The notes beneath the pieces are model-generated. The model did no database searches. It saw nothing but the letters and a program-made list of their open reading frames with translations, and was not told the DNA's origin. A DNA stretch of 64,000 nt from Eubacteriales bacterium (GTDB lineage: Bacteria > Bacillota > Clostridia > Oscillospirales > Oscillospiraceae): NCBI GenBank assembly GCA_030531505.1, contig JAUNNH010000008.1, forward strand, positions 1 to 64,000. Reading direction: 5' to 3'. Below are positions 45,122 through 53,536 of this stretch, piece by piece. Each line of letters begins with the position of its first letter. Position 1 is the first letter of the stretch. Both the position numbers and the translations under genes were made by a program.

Positions 45122-46719
45122 CGCGACGCCTCTCCTCCCTGCTGCTCGCCCTGCTGATGCTCCTGAGCCTCCTCACGCTCACGGGCTGCCATGGCTCGCG
45201 CGAGCGCATCGCCTTTGCCGTGCCGGAGAGCTTTGACACCGCGAAGCGCTACGAGATCAGCTTCTGGGCAAAAAACGACACCAACAAGACCCAGACCGCG
45301 ATCTATGAAAAGGCCATGGCGGACTTCGAGGCGCTCTACCCGAACATCGATGTGACCATGCGCCTCTATACCGACTACAGCCGCATCTACAACGACGTCA
45401 TCACCAACATCGCCACCAACACCACGCCCAACGTCTGCATCACCTACCCCGACCACATCGCCACTTACCTCACCGGAACCGACGTGGTCGTGCCGCTCGA
45501 CGAGCTCTTTGCCGATCCCCGCTTCGGCTTCGGGGGAAGCGAGCTGCGCTATGACGGCCCCGCGCAGGATGAGCTGATCGGCTCCTTTATCGATGAGTGC
45601 CGGATCGGCGGCATCCACTACGCGATCCCCTTCATGCGCTCCACCGAGGCCTGCTATGTGAACCGGACTTATGTGGAGAAGCTCGGTTACACGCTGCCCG
45701 AGGTCCTGACCTGGGATTTCGTGTGGGAGGTCTCCGAGGCCGCGATGGCGAAGGGGCCGGACGGGAATTTCGTCCTCAACGGCCAGAAGGTCATGATCCC
45801 CTTCATCTACAAATCCACCGACAACATGATGATCCAGCTGCTCAAGCAGAAGGGCGCGGGCTATTCCACCCCCGCCGGGGAGATCGAGATCTTCAACGAC
45901 ACGACGGAGGAACTCCTCTATACCATCGCCTCGCATGTCAAAAACGGCGCCTTCTCCACCTTCAAGATCTCCAGCTATCCCGCGAACTTCCTCAACGCCG
46001 GCCAGTGCCTCTTCGCGGTGGACTCCACCGCCGGCGCGACCTGGATCGGCACGAACGCGCCGCTGCTGGACATCAGCCCAGACAAGCTGGTGGAGTTCGA
46101 GACCGCCGTGTTCCCCGTGCCGCAGTTCGATCCCGAAAGCCCGGTCATGATCTCCCAGGGACCCAGCATCTGCGTGTTCAATAAGACCGACCCGCAGGAG
46201 GTCCTCGCCGCCTGGCTCTTCGCGCAGTTCCTGCTCACGAACGAGGTGCAGATCGCCTACGCCGAGACCGAAGGCTATATGCCCGTTACGGCCAAGGCGC
46301 AGAACGACCCGGCCTATCAGGACTACCTGAGCCGTGAGGGCGAGGACAACAACGCCCACTACGCCGTCAAGATTCAGGCCACGAAACTGGGACTGGAGAA
46401 CATCGGCAACACCTTCGTGACCCCCGTGTTCAACGGCTCGGCCTCCCTGCGCGACGCGGCCGGCCAGCTCATCGAGGACGTCACCAAGTCCATCCGCCGC
46501 AAACAGACCGTGGACGAGCGTTATATGCAGAAGCTCTTCGCCGATACGACCGCGCTCTACCGTCTCGATCAGATCAGCGGTTCGGCCGCCGGCCGAGCGG
46601 ATCTCGGCCCGCTCCCGCACGCCGCCGTCGTCCTGCTCACGACCCTCGCCGTCACCTGGGTCCTGATCGGGCTCTACGCGCTGCTCGACCTGCTCAAACG
46701 CAAACGGTCCCGCCGCTGA
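45118..46719 (+). CDS. Sugar-binding lipoprotein with an extra C-terminal membrane anchor
   Basis: A 533-aa extracellular solute-binding protein of the importer. The lipobox is LTLTGCHGS (Cys24), and the mature domain shows EISFWAKNDTNKTQTAIYEK near 41, and family 1 binding-protein features such as GPSICVFNKTDPQEVLAAWL near 347. Unlike usual binding proteins it ends with a hydrophobic helix (VVLLTTLAVTWVLIGLYALL near 503-522) and a basic tail, KRKRSRR. That would anchor it at both ends. Longer than the usual 400-450 aa. The ligand is a sugar or glycerol-phosphate-like compound, not decided. The basic tail after the helix suggests the C-terminus is cytoplasmic. Confidence 0.85.
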   Translation: MTRRLSSLLLALLMLLSLLTLTGCHGSRERIAFAVPESFDTAKRYEISFWAKNDTNKTQTAIYEKAMADFEALYPNIDVTMRLYTDYSRIYNDVITNIATNTTPNVCITYPDHIATYLTGTDVVVPLDELFADPRFGFGGSELRYDGPAQDELIGSFIDECRIGGIHYAIPFMRSTEACYVNRTYVEKLGYTLPEVLTWDFVWEVSEAAMAKGPDGNFVLNGQKVMIPFIYKSTDNMMIQLLKQKGAGYSTPAGEIEIFNDTTEELLYTIASHVKNGAFSTFKISSYPANFLNAGQCLFAVDSTAGATWIGTNAPLLDISPDKLVEFETAVFPVPQFDPESPVMISQGPSICVFNKTDPQEVLAAWLFAQFLLTNEVQIAYAETEGYMPVTAKAQNDPAYQDYLSREGEDNNAHYAVKIQATKLGLENIGNTFVTPVFNGSASLRDAAGQLIEDVTKSIRRKQTVDERYMQKLFADTTALYRLDQISGSAAGRADLGPLPHAAVVLLTTLAVTWVLIGLYALLDLLKRKRSRR

Positions 46720-46728
46720 AACCGCATC

Positions 46729-46765
46729 CGGGCGCCTGTGTTCCCACAGGCGCCCGCTTCTTTTT
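46729..46765 (+). terminator. Terminator of the sugar importer operon
   Basis: CGGGCGCCTGTG, TTCC loop, CACAGGCGCCCG, then CTTCTTTTT. Confidence 0.88.
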
Positions 46766-46804
46766 GTGGGAATCGCCAAAATTTTCACAATTTGTCACTT
46801 TCCC

Positions 46805-46832
46805 TTGCTTTCTCTTGTTTTTCCAGTATAAT
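46805..46832 (+). promoter_or_regulatory. Promoter of the fumarate-reductase-like gene
   Basis: TTGCTT (46805-46810), 16-bp spacer, TATAAT (46827-46832) in an AT-rich gap. Confidence 0.6.
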
Positions 46833-46886
46833 AAAAGGCGTTTCAAGCCATACTTTTCAACAGCCACATCAATGAGGAGGACAGAC

Positions 46887-49800
46887 ATGAAAAAATTGAT
46901 CGCCCTTGTTCTCGCGTTGGTCATGGTGTTCGCGCTGGCCGCCTGCGGCCAGACGGCCGCCCCGGCTGCGACGGAGGCTCCCGCCACCGCCGAGCCCACG
47001 GTCGAGCCCACCGAAGAGCCGACGCCCGAACCGACCGAGGAACCTGCACCCGAACCGACCGTCATGAGCTATGAGGAGTTCGCGGCGGCCGAGCTGGACA
47101 GCGAGGTCACCGTCGAGACCTATGTCCAGGCCAAGCAGTCCTGGTGGGAAGACAAGGCCACCTTCTATACTCAGGCGGAGGACGGCGCGTACTTCCTGTA
47201 CAACATGGCATGCTCCGAGGAGGAGTTCAACACGCTCGTCCCTGGTACCAAGATCCGTGTGACCGGCTACAAATCCGAGTGGGCCGGTGAGATCGAGATC
47301 ACCGATGCGCAGTACGAGATCCTGGAGGCCGAGCCCTTCCTGGCCGAGGCCAAGGATGTGACCGAGCTGCTCGGCACCGACGAGCTCGTCGAGAGCCAGA
47401 ACCAGCTCGTCGCCTTCAAGGGCCTGACCGTCGAGCCCTATGACGAATCCGGCGCGGCCTTTGCCTACAAGAACGAAGCGGACAAGACCGACGACCTGTA
47501 TTTCAAGGTCTCCAAGGACGGCACGACCTATGAGTTCTGCGTGGAATTCTATCTCTGCGGCCAGGATACCGAGGTCTATCAGGCTGTCGAGGCCCTGAAC
47601 GTGGGCGACGTCGTCGACCTCGAGGGCTTCCTCTACTGGTACGAGGGCCCCAACCCGCACATCACCGCTCTGACCGTTGTTGAGGCCGCGCCTGCGGCCC
47701 CCGCGGTGATGAGCTATGCCGAGTATGCGGCCGCCGAGCTGGATACATACGTCACGATCGAGACCTACGTCCAGGCCAAGCAGTCCTGGTGGGACAACAA
47801 GGCCACCATCTACACCCAGGATGCCGACGGCGCGTACTTCCTGTACAACATGCCCTGCTCCGAGGAGGAGTATGAGCAGCTCGTTCCCGGTACCAAGATC
47901 CGTGTGACCGGCTACAAATCCGAGTGGTCCGGCGAGGTCGAGATCACCGATGCCAGCTTTGAGATCATCCCCGACGCCGACACCTTTGTGGCCGAGCCCA
48001 AGGATGTGACCGAGCTGCTCGGCACCGACGAGCTCATCGAGAGCCAGAACCAGCTCGTCGCCTTCAAGGGCCTGACCGTCGAGCCCTATGACGAGAGCGG
48101 CGCCGCCTTCGCTTACAAGAACGAGGCGGACAAGACCGACGACCTGTATTTCAAGGTCTCCAAGGACGGCGCGGTCTACGACTTCTGCGTGGAGTACTAT
48201 CTCTGCAACGAGGAAACCGACATCTATCAGGCTGTCGAAGCCCTGCATGTGGGCGATGTGATCGACGTCGAGTGCTTCCTGTACTGGTACGAGGGTCCCA
48301 ACCCCCATGTCATCGGCATGGGCGTCGTGGAGGCCGCTCCGGCTGAGGAGCCCGCCGCGGAGGCTGAGGAAGCCGCTGCCGGCGAGCCCCAGACCCTGAC
48401 CGCGAAGGCCCCCGGCGTCTTCGGTGAAGACGTGGTGGTCGAGGTCGTCGCGGACGCGAACGGCATCTATTCCGTCGAAGTGACGGAGAACAACGAGACC
48501 CAGGGCATCGGCTCCATCGCGGTTGCCGAGCTGCCCGCCAAGATCGTGGACGCGCAGAGCGTCGAGATCGACGGCATCGCCGGTGCGACGATGACCTCCA
48601 ACGCGATCAAGACGGCCGTCGCCGCGGCGCTGGCCGAGGCCGGCATCGACCCTGCGAACTTCGCCGCCCCCGCGGAGGAAGAGGCCGAGGCCGAACCCGC
48701 CGCCGAGGAGCAGAACTATGAGGTGGATGTGGTCGTCGTGGGCGCCGGCGGCGCCGGCATGACCGCGGCCATCACCGCGCACGACGCGGGCAAGACCGTG
48801 CTGCTGCTCGAGAGCCAGGCGATGGTCGGCGGCAACTCCGTGCGCTCCACCGGCGGCATGAACGCCGCCAAGACCGAGTGGCAGGACGCCAACGAGTTCG
48901 ATCAGGCCGCGGGCGTCGAGGCCACGCTGAAGAAGGTCCCGAACTATCCCGACAACGAGGAGATTCAGGAACTGGCGAAGATCGTTGAGGAGCAATGGGC
49001 CGCCTACCAGGCCGCTCCCGAGGGTTACTTCGACTCCACCGAGCTCTTCCGTCTCGACACTATGATCGGCGGCGGCGCGATGAACGATCCCGCCCTGGTC
49101 AAGACCCTGGCCGAGAACAGCGAGGCCGCCATCACGTGGCTGGGCGAGCTCGACCCGCAGGTCATCCTGCATAACGTGGCCGCCTTCGGCGGCGCGTCCG
49201 TGAAGCGTATCCACCGCCCGGTGGACGCAGACGGCAAGGTCCTCTCCGTCGGCGCCTATGTAGTGCCGCTGCTGAAGGAGAACGTGGACGCGCGCGGCAT
49301 TGAGGTGCTGCTGAACACCACCGCCACCGCGATCGTGCGTGATGCGGACGGTGTCTGCGGCGTTGTCGCGGAGGGTCCGAATGGTGAGACTGTGAACGTG
49401 AGTGCGAAGGCCGTGGTCATCACGACCGGCGGCTTCGGCGCGAACAACGACATGATCGCCTCCATCCGTCCCGAGCTCGACGGCTTCATTACCACCAACG
49501 CCCCCGGCATTCAGGGCCAGGGCATCGTGATGGCCCAGGCCGTCGGTGCCGACACGGTGGATCTTGAGCAGATCCAGCTGCACCCGACCGTACATGTCGA
49601 GGGCCCGAACGCCGTGCTGATCACCGAGGGTCTGCGCGGCGACGGCGCGATCCTGGTGAACCAGGAAGGTCAGCGCTTCTTCGACGAGGTCTCGACGCGC
49701 GACAAGGTGAGCGCGGCGGAGTTCGAGCAGACCGGCGGCTACGCCTGGCTGATCGTCGACAGCCGCATGAGCGACGCCTCGAACGTCATCCAGGGCTACA

Positions 49801-50204
49801 TCAGCAAGGGCTATGCCGTGAGCGGCGAGACCTATGAGGAGTTGGCCGAGGCGATCGGCGCGCCGGCGGACGTGTTCGCCGCGACGATGGCCGACTGGAA
49901 CGCCAAGGTCGAGGCCAAGGAGGACGCCGACTTCGGGCGCGTGAGCTTTGCCAACCCGCTCGACCAGGCCCCCTTCTATGCGATCAAGGTGCAGCCGGGC
50001 ATCCACCACACGATGGGCGGCATCAAGATCGACAGCGCGGCCCAGGTGATCGACACCGAGGGCAACGTTATCGCGGGTCTCTTCGCGGCCGGTGAGGTCA
50101 CCGGCGGCGTGCACGGCAACAACCGCTTGGGCGGCAATGCCGTGGCCGACTTTACGATCTTTGGCCGCATCGCCGGCCAGAGCGCTGCCGACTACGTCGG
50201 CTGA
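46887..50204 (+). CDS. Flavinylated fumarate-reductase-like lipoprotein with duplicated N-terminal module
   Basis: A 1105-aa surface flavoprotein. Signal peptide with lipobox ALAACG (Cys20); Pro/Thr/Glu linker (21-58); two near-identical 215-aa modules (59-273 and 274-485), each with two OB-fold-like halves; an FMN-binding domain (about 502-600) with the GATMTS site (566-571), where ApbE would attach FMN to Thr570; and a flavocytochrome-c-type FAD domain (about 611-1105) starting VDVVVVGAGGAGMTAA. The soluble fumarate reductase catalytic residues are all matched: His899 (QLHPT), Thr913 and Glu914 (ITEG), Arg938 (STRDK), His1041 (GIHHTMGG) and Arg1080 (HGNNRLGG). It thus likely reduces fumarate or a close analogue outside the cell. 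ATG at 46887 with GAGGAGG upstream. Monocistronic. Confidence 0.9.
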   Translation: MKKLIALVLALVMVFALAACGQTAAPAATEAPATAEPTVEPTEEPTPEPTEEPAPEPTVMSYEEFAAAELDSEVTVETYVQAKQSWWEDKATFYTQAEDGAYFLYNMACSEEEFNTLVPGTKIRVTGYKSEWAGEIEITDAQYEILEAEPFLAEAKDVTELLGTDELVESQNQLVAFKGLTVEPYDESGAAFAYKNEADKTDDLYFKVSKDGTTYEFCVEFYLCGQDTEVYQAVEALNVGDVVDLEGFLYWYEGPNPHITALTVVEAAPAAPAVMSYAEYAAAELDTYVTIETYVQAKQSWWDNKATIYTQDADGAYFLYNMPCSEEEYEQLVPGTKIRVTGYKSEWSGEVEITDASFEIIPDADTFVAEPKDVTELLGTDELIESQNQLVAFKGLTVEPYDESGAAFAYKNEADKTDDLYFKVSKDGAVYDFCVEYYLCNEETDIYQAVEALHVGDVIDVECFLYWYEGPNPHVIGMGVVEAAPAEEPAAEAEEAAAGEPQTLTAKAPGVFGEDVVVEVVADANGIYSVEVTENNETQGIGSIAVAELPAKIVDAQSVEIDGIAGATMTSNAIKTAVAAALAEAGIDPANFAAPAEEEAEAEPAAEEQNYEVDVVVVGAGGAGMTAAITAHDAGKTVLLLESQAMVGGNSVRSTGGMNAAKTEWQDANEFDQAAGVEATLKKVPNYPDNEEIQELAKIVEEQWAAYQAAPEGYFDSTELFRLDTMIGGGAMNDPALVKTLAENSEAAITWLGELDPQVILHNVAAFGGASVKRIHRPVDADGKVLSVGAYVVPLLKENVDARGIEVLLNTTATAIVRDADGVCGVVAEGPNGETVNVSAKAVVITTGGFGANNDMIASIRPELDGFITTNAPGIQGQGIVMAQAVGADTVDLEQIQLHPTVHVEGPNAVLITEGLRGDGAILVNQEGQRFFDEVSTRDKVSAAEFEQTGGYAWLIVDSRMSDASNVIQGYISKGYAVSGETYEELAEAIGAPADVFAATMADWNAKVEAKEDADFGRVSFANPLDQAPFYAIKVQPGIHHTMGGIKIDSAAQVIDTEGNVIAGLFAAGEVTGGVHGNNRLGGNAVADFTIFGRIAGQSAADYVG
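47061..48340 (+). repeat. In-frame tandem duplication, 645-bp unit
   Basis: Unit 1 (47061-47705) and unit 2 (47706 to about 48340) code for the two modules. They are highly similar at DNA level: in the 165-bp stretch beginning GTGACCGAGCTGCTCGGCAC about eight bases differ and nearly all changes are silent, indicating a recent duplication or gene conversion with purifying selection. Confidence 0.9.
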
Positions 50205-50217
50205 ACCCGTTTTCTGT

Positions 50218-50251
50218 AAAAACTCCCTGCCTGCGGGCAGGGAGTTTTTTT
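50218..50251 (+). terminator. Terminator of the fumarate-reductase-like gene
   Basis: AAAAACTCCCTGCC, TGC loop, GGGCAGGGAG and seven T. Confidence 0.92.
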
Positions 50252-50256
50252 GCCGC

Positions 50257-50285
50257 TTGACGCCGTCCCCGGCGCTTGATAGAAT
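50257..50285 (+). promoter_or_regulatory. Promoter of the GH53 operon
   Basis: TTGACG (50257-50262), 17-bp spacer, TAGAAT (50280-50285), directly after the preceding terminator. Confidence 0.6.
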
Positions 50286-50330
50286 AACGCGGGCACGGTC
50301 TTATACCTGCCGCGCCGCAAAGGAGAGAGT

Positions 50331-52169
50331 ATGGACAAGTTTATCGTCAATATCATCCACCGACCCGAGATGGTGCCGGAATATGCCGAAAAAGTCACCG
50401 GCCAGGGTAAAGCTGAGGACCTGGGCCGCAAGGCGCTGCTCACGGAGAGCCTGGATATCTTCAAGATCCAGCAGGCCTGTGCTCACAAGAACGGCTTGAA
50501 AACCACCATCCAGATGACCTACGCGAGCCTCTTCAACGCCGAGGCCGTCGCGCTCGCGAAGGAGCACCACGAGACCTTCGGGGACGAGATCGCGCTGAGC
50601 CTGCTCGGGCTTCCCTGCGAGCAGTTCCGGGAGAAGTACAAGACCAAAGACTTCTGCATCTGGATGTTCTCCATGGAGGACAAGAAGGCCATCGTGCGCG
50701 ACGTGTTCGGGAAGTTTTACGAAGCCTTCGGCTTCTACCCGGCCTCCACCGGCTCTTATTATATGGACGCCGACCTCATCAACTTCATCAAGGCGGAGTA
50801 TCCCTCCGTCAAGTGCGCCGTCGCCACCTGCTGGGAGGAGGGGCCGAAGGCCTATCACACCTGCAACAACTCCTGGTACACCTTCATGGACGGCGGTCCC
50901 TGGGCGCCCTGGATCCCCTCAAAAGCCAACACGCACGCCCCCGCTGCGAACGCGGAGGAGGACAGCGGCATCGTCGCCATCCCCCATCTGAGCCGGGACC
51001 TGCTCGCCTGCTACGACGGCAACGGCTCCAACTTCGGCACCCACCCGCAGAACGTGCTGCGCGGCATGATCTACGACACCTCCACCTGGGAGTACCCCTA
51101 TCTCTATAACCTCATCGACCAGTATCGCTCGCTCGCCAAGTTCAACAACAGCTACGCCTACAACATGATGTTCGTCGGCCCGGGCTGGATGAACAAGATG
51201 GGCCGCTGGGAGCAGCCCTACGAGCTGCTGCTCAAGTCCTACGAGGACGGCTGCGCCTACTACGGCAAGCTCAAGAAAGAGGGCAGGCTCGAGGATATGA
51301 CCATGAGCGAGTTTGCCGACTGGTACCGGGAGAACCGGCACTACACCGAGCCGGAATGCGCTCTGTGGCGGGACATCCTCTACGGCAGCGACAAGCAACT
51401 CTTCTGGTACTGCGACCCCTACATGCGCGCCTGCGTGAACATGGACCAGGGCGGCGCGATCGTCGACCTGCGGCCCTACGCTGCGAAGCTCGAGTGGCCC
51501 GTCGGCATCGGCACGCCCCATGTGCAGGATGCGAGCTACCCCTTCCTGATCCAGGAGAAATACCGCGCGGGCTACTTCACCCACTACGCCGGGGAGGGCA
51601 CCGTGCGCAGCGCAAAGCTCTGCTACCGCGGTGAGGAGGCGGATCTCTGCCTCTGCCGGACCAAGGCCCACTTCTCGCAGGAGGGGACGGAGCGCGTGCT
51701 GACGCTCGACCCGGTGGAGATCGTGTTCCGGGACATGCGCCTCACGCTCCAGACCGTGATCCGCTTCCCCGAAGGGGGCAGCGGCGTGCGCATCGAACGG
51801 CACGTGCTGGAGATGAGCGATCCCGCCGCGGAGGTCACGCTCAACGAGTACATGGTCGGCTGCTACGGCACGACCGAGTACGCCGAGGACATGACGAGCC
51901 TGACGCTGCGCGTCGAGGCCGGGGAGGAGAGCGAAGAAATCGCCTACGCCTACCGCTGCCGCGAGGCCTCCGCCGTAAACGCGGAGCGCGTGAGCTGCTC
52001 GCTCCCGCCGATCAAGACCCGCGTCACCCTCGAGGCCGAGGGCCGCGACAAGTGCGGCTATGTCCGGGAGGGCTACGCCTTCAGCCCGATGTTCACGCTC
52101 GGCTACACCGGAACGCTCAGAGAAAAGGAGGTCTTTGCCACATGGCTCAGGCTGGAAAGGGAAGACTGA
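50331..52169 (+). CDS. Uncharacterised 612-aa protein, possible glycoside hydrolase/deacetylase fold
   Basis: A 612-aa soluble protein without a signal peptide. I do not recognise a characterised family with certainty. The N-terminal 330 residues alternate helix and strand segments and are rich in Trp/Tyr (GSYYMDADLINFIKAEYPSV near 141 and DGGPWAPWIPSKANTHAP near 190), compatible with a barrel of the glycoside hydrolase/deacetylase superfamily. The C-terminal half (about 380-612) looks beta-rich. It is followed by an overlapping zinc ribbon gene and a galactanase gene, so carbohydrate processing is the best guess. AAAGGAGAGAG precedes the ATG at 50331. Confidence 0.7.
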   Translation: MDKFIVNIIHRPEMVPEYAEKVTGQGKAEDLGRKALLTESLDIFKIQQACAHKNGLKTTIQMTYASLFNAEAVALAKEHHETFGDEIALSLLGLPCEQFREKYKTKDFCIWMFSMEDKKAIVRDVFGKFYEAFGFYPASTGSYYMDADLINFIKAEYPSVKCAVATCWEEGPKAYHTCNNSWYTFMDGGPWAPWIPSKANTHAPAANAEEDSGIVAIPHLSRDLLACYDGNGSNFGTHPQNVLRGMIYDTSTWEYPYLYNLIDQYRSLAKFNNSYAYNMMFVGPGWMNKMGRWEQPYELLLKSYEDGCAYYGKLKKEGRLEDMTMSEFADWYRENRHYTEPECALWRDILYGSDKQLFWYCDPYMRACVNMDQGGAIVDLRPYAAKLEWPVGIGTPHVQDASYPFLIQEKYRAGYFTHYAGEGTVRSAKLCYRGEEADLCLCRTKAHFSQEGTERVLTLDPVEIVFRDMRLTLQTVIRFPEGGSGVRIERHVLEMSDPAAEVTLNEYMVGCYGTTEYAEDMTSLTLRVEAGEESEEIAYAYRCREASAVNAERVSCSLPPIKTRVTLEAEGRDKCGYVREGYAFSPMFTLGYTGTLREKEVFATWLRLERED

Positions 52170-52366
52170 ACTACCGCTGTCCCTCCTGCTTCATGCGGGA
52201 TCTGGACATGGACATGTTCTACGATAAAGACAAGGACGAATACTACTGCCTGCGCTGCCAGTACCGGGGGAACGAGGCGGATGTGCTCGCGAAGAACGAG
52301 CTCGCACGCTTTCGCTACGGCGCGATGAATAAGCGCTTCACCGACTTCGAGGATTTCGGCAAATGA
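52142..52366 (+). CDS. Small zinc-ribbon protein
   Basis: A 74-aa protein with two CxxC pairs, CPSC near 13 and CLRC near 36 (NYRCPSCFMRDLDMDMFYDK and YYCLRCQYRGNEAD), which should bind one zinc. No known family beyond generic zinc ribbon. ATG at 52142 with GGAGG about nine bases upstream, so its start lies inside the end of the preceding gene (overlap to 52169); it also overlaps the GH53 gene by four bases. Tight coupling suggests a structural role with its neighbours. Confidence 0.78.
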   Translation: MAQAGKGRLNYRCPSCFMRDLDMDMFYDKDKDEYYCLRCQYRGNEADVLAKNELARFRYGAMNKRFTDFEDFGK

Positions 52367-53472
52367 AGGCCTTTCTCCGCGGCGCCGATCTCTCTTCGCT
52401 CCCGGAGGCGGAGGCCTGCGGCGCGCGCTTCTTCGACCGGGACGGCCGGGAGGACGACGCGCTGCGCATCCTCGCGCGCCACGGCGTGGACCTGGTGCGC
52501 CTGCGGCTCTGGCACGACCCGTACAGTGAGAGCGGCGAGCCCTACGGAGGCGGCACCTGCGATCTCCCGTGCGTGACACAAATGGCGCGGCGTGTACGCG
52601 CGCTGGGGCTCGACTGGATGCTGAGCTTCCACTACAGCGATTTCTGGGTGGATCCCGGCAAGCAGACCATCCCCAAGGCCTGGCGTCTGTTTTCACCGGC
52701 GGAGCTCCAGCAGGCGGTGTACGACTACACGAGCGCCGTCCTCACAGCACTGCGCGCAGAAGGCCTCTCTCCGGCGATCGTCGGCGTCGGGAACGAGATC
52801 ACAAACGGCCTCCTCTGGCCGCACGGTCAGGTCCCCCACTGGGAGAATCTCGTCCGTTTCGTGGGGGCCGGGATCCGCGCTGTGCGCGAGACGACGCCGG
52901 AAGCGAAGGTCCTGCTCCATCTCGATAACGGCGGCAATGCCGCGCTCTACCGCGACTGGTTCGATCACTATTTCGCACAGGGCGGAGAGGACTTCGACTG
53001 GATCGGCCTGAGCTATTACCCCTATTGGCACGGCAGTCTGGCGGACCTTGAAGGAAATCTGCAGGCCCTCGCCGCGCGGCACGGCAAGTCCCTCCTCGTA
53101 ACCGAGACCTCCGCGGGCTTCACGCTCGAGGACTACGCAGCCCACGAGGGCCTCGCGGGCAAGCCCCGCCGCGGCATGGCCGCGACGGCGGAGCGCGCCT
53201 CCGCCGTCCCCTTCCCCATGACGGAGGAGGGGCAGCGCCGCTATCTCACGGAGCTCGCCGCCCGGATCCGGCGGACACCGGACGGGCTCGGCCGGGGCTT
53301 CATCTGGTGGGAGCCCGCCTGGATCCCCGTGCCGGGCAGCGGCTCGGGCGGCACGGCAGGCTGGGCCTATGCCGGCGAACCGGGCCCCGGCGGCAACGAG
53401 TGGGCCAACCAGGCCTGGTTCGACTACGAGGGCCGGGCCCTGCCGGTGCTGGACACGCTGCCGGATCTTTGA
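52363..53472 (+). CDS. Arabinogalactan endo-beta-1,4-galactanase (GH53), cytoplasmic
   Basis: A 369-aa GH53 enzyme that cleaves beta-1,4-galactan. The fold has FLRGADLSSLPEAEACGARF (the family start), VRLRLWHDP, the acid/base Glu in AIVGVGNEITNGLLWP near 145 and the nucleophile Glu in LLVTETSAGFTLEDY near 249, plus FIWWEPAWIPVPG near 309. No signal peptide is present, unlike most GH53 enzymes, so it should act on galacto-oligosaccharides inside the cell. Start overlaps the zinc-ribbon gene (ATGA). A link to the neighbouring importer and the galactokinase-like protein is reasonable. Confidence 0.9.
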   Translation: MKAFLRGADLSSLPEAEACGARFFDRDGREDDALRILARHGVDLVRLRLWHDPYSESGEPYGGGTCDLPCVTQMARRVRALGLDWMLSFHYSDFWVDPGKQTIPKAWRLFSPAELQQAVYDYTSAVLTALRAEGLSPAIVGVGNEITNGLLWPHGQVPHWENLVRFVGAGIRAVRETTPEAKVLLHLDNGGNAALYRDWFDHYFAQGGEDFDWIGLSYYPYWHGSLADLEGNLQALAARHGKSLLVTETSAGFTLEDYAAHEGLAGKPRRGMAATAERASAVPFPMTEEGQRRYLTELAARIRRTPDGLGRGFIWWEPAWIPVPGSGSGGTAGWAYAGEPGPGGNEWANQAWFDYEGRALPVLDTLPDL

Positions 53473-53484
53473 CGAAAAACAAAA

Positions 53485-53519
53485 CCGCCGCGGAGCTCTC
53501 GCTCCGCGGCGGCTGTCTT
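53485..53519. terminator. Terminator of the GH53 operon, also facing mscS
   Basis: CCGCCGCGGAGC, TCTC loop, GCTCCGCGGCGG. The core matches the hairpin at 55918-55949. Confidence 0.85.
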
Positions 53520-53536
53520 TTCGGCTCGCGCCGGTT

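Noticed and set aside
46869..50114. Long minus-strand open frame (over 1000 codons) antisense to the fumarate-reductase-like gene
   Set aside because: Same compositional cause; the repeats in it are simply the complement of the real tandem duplication.
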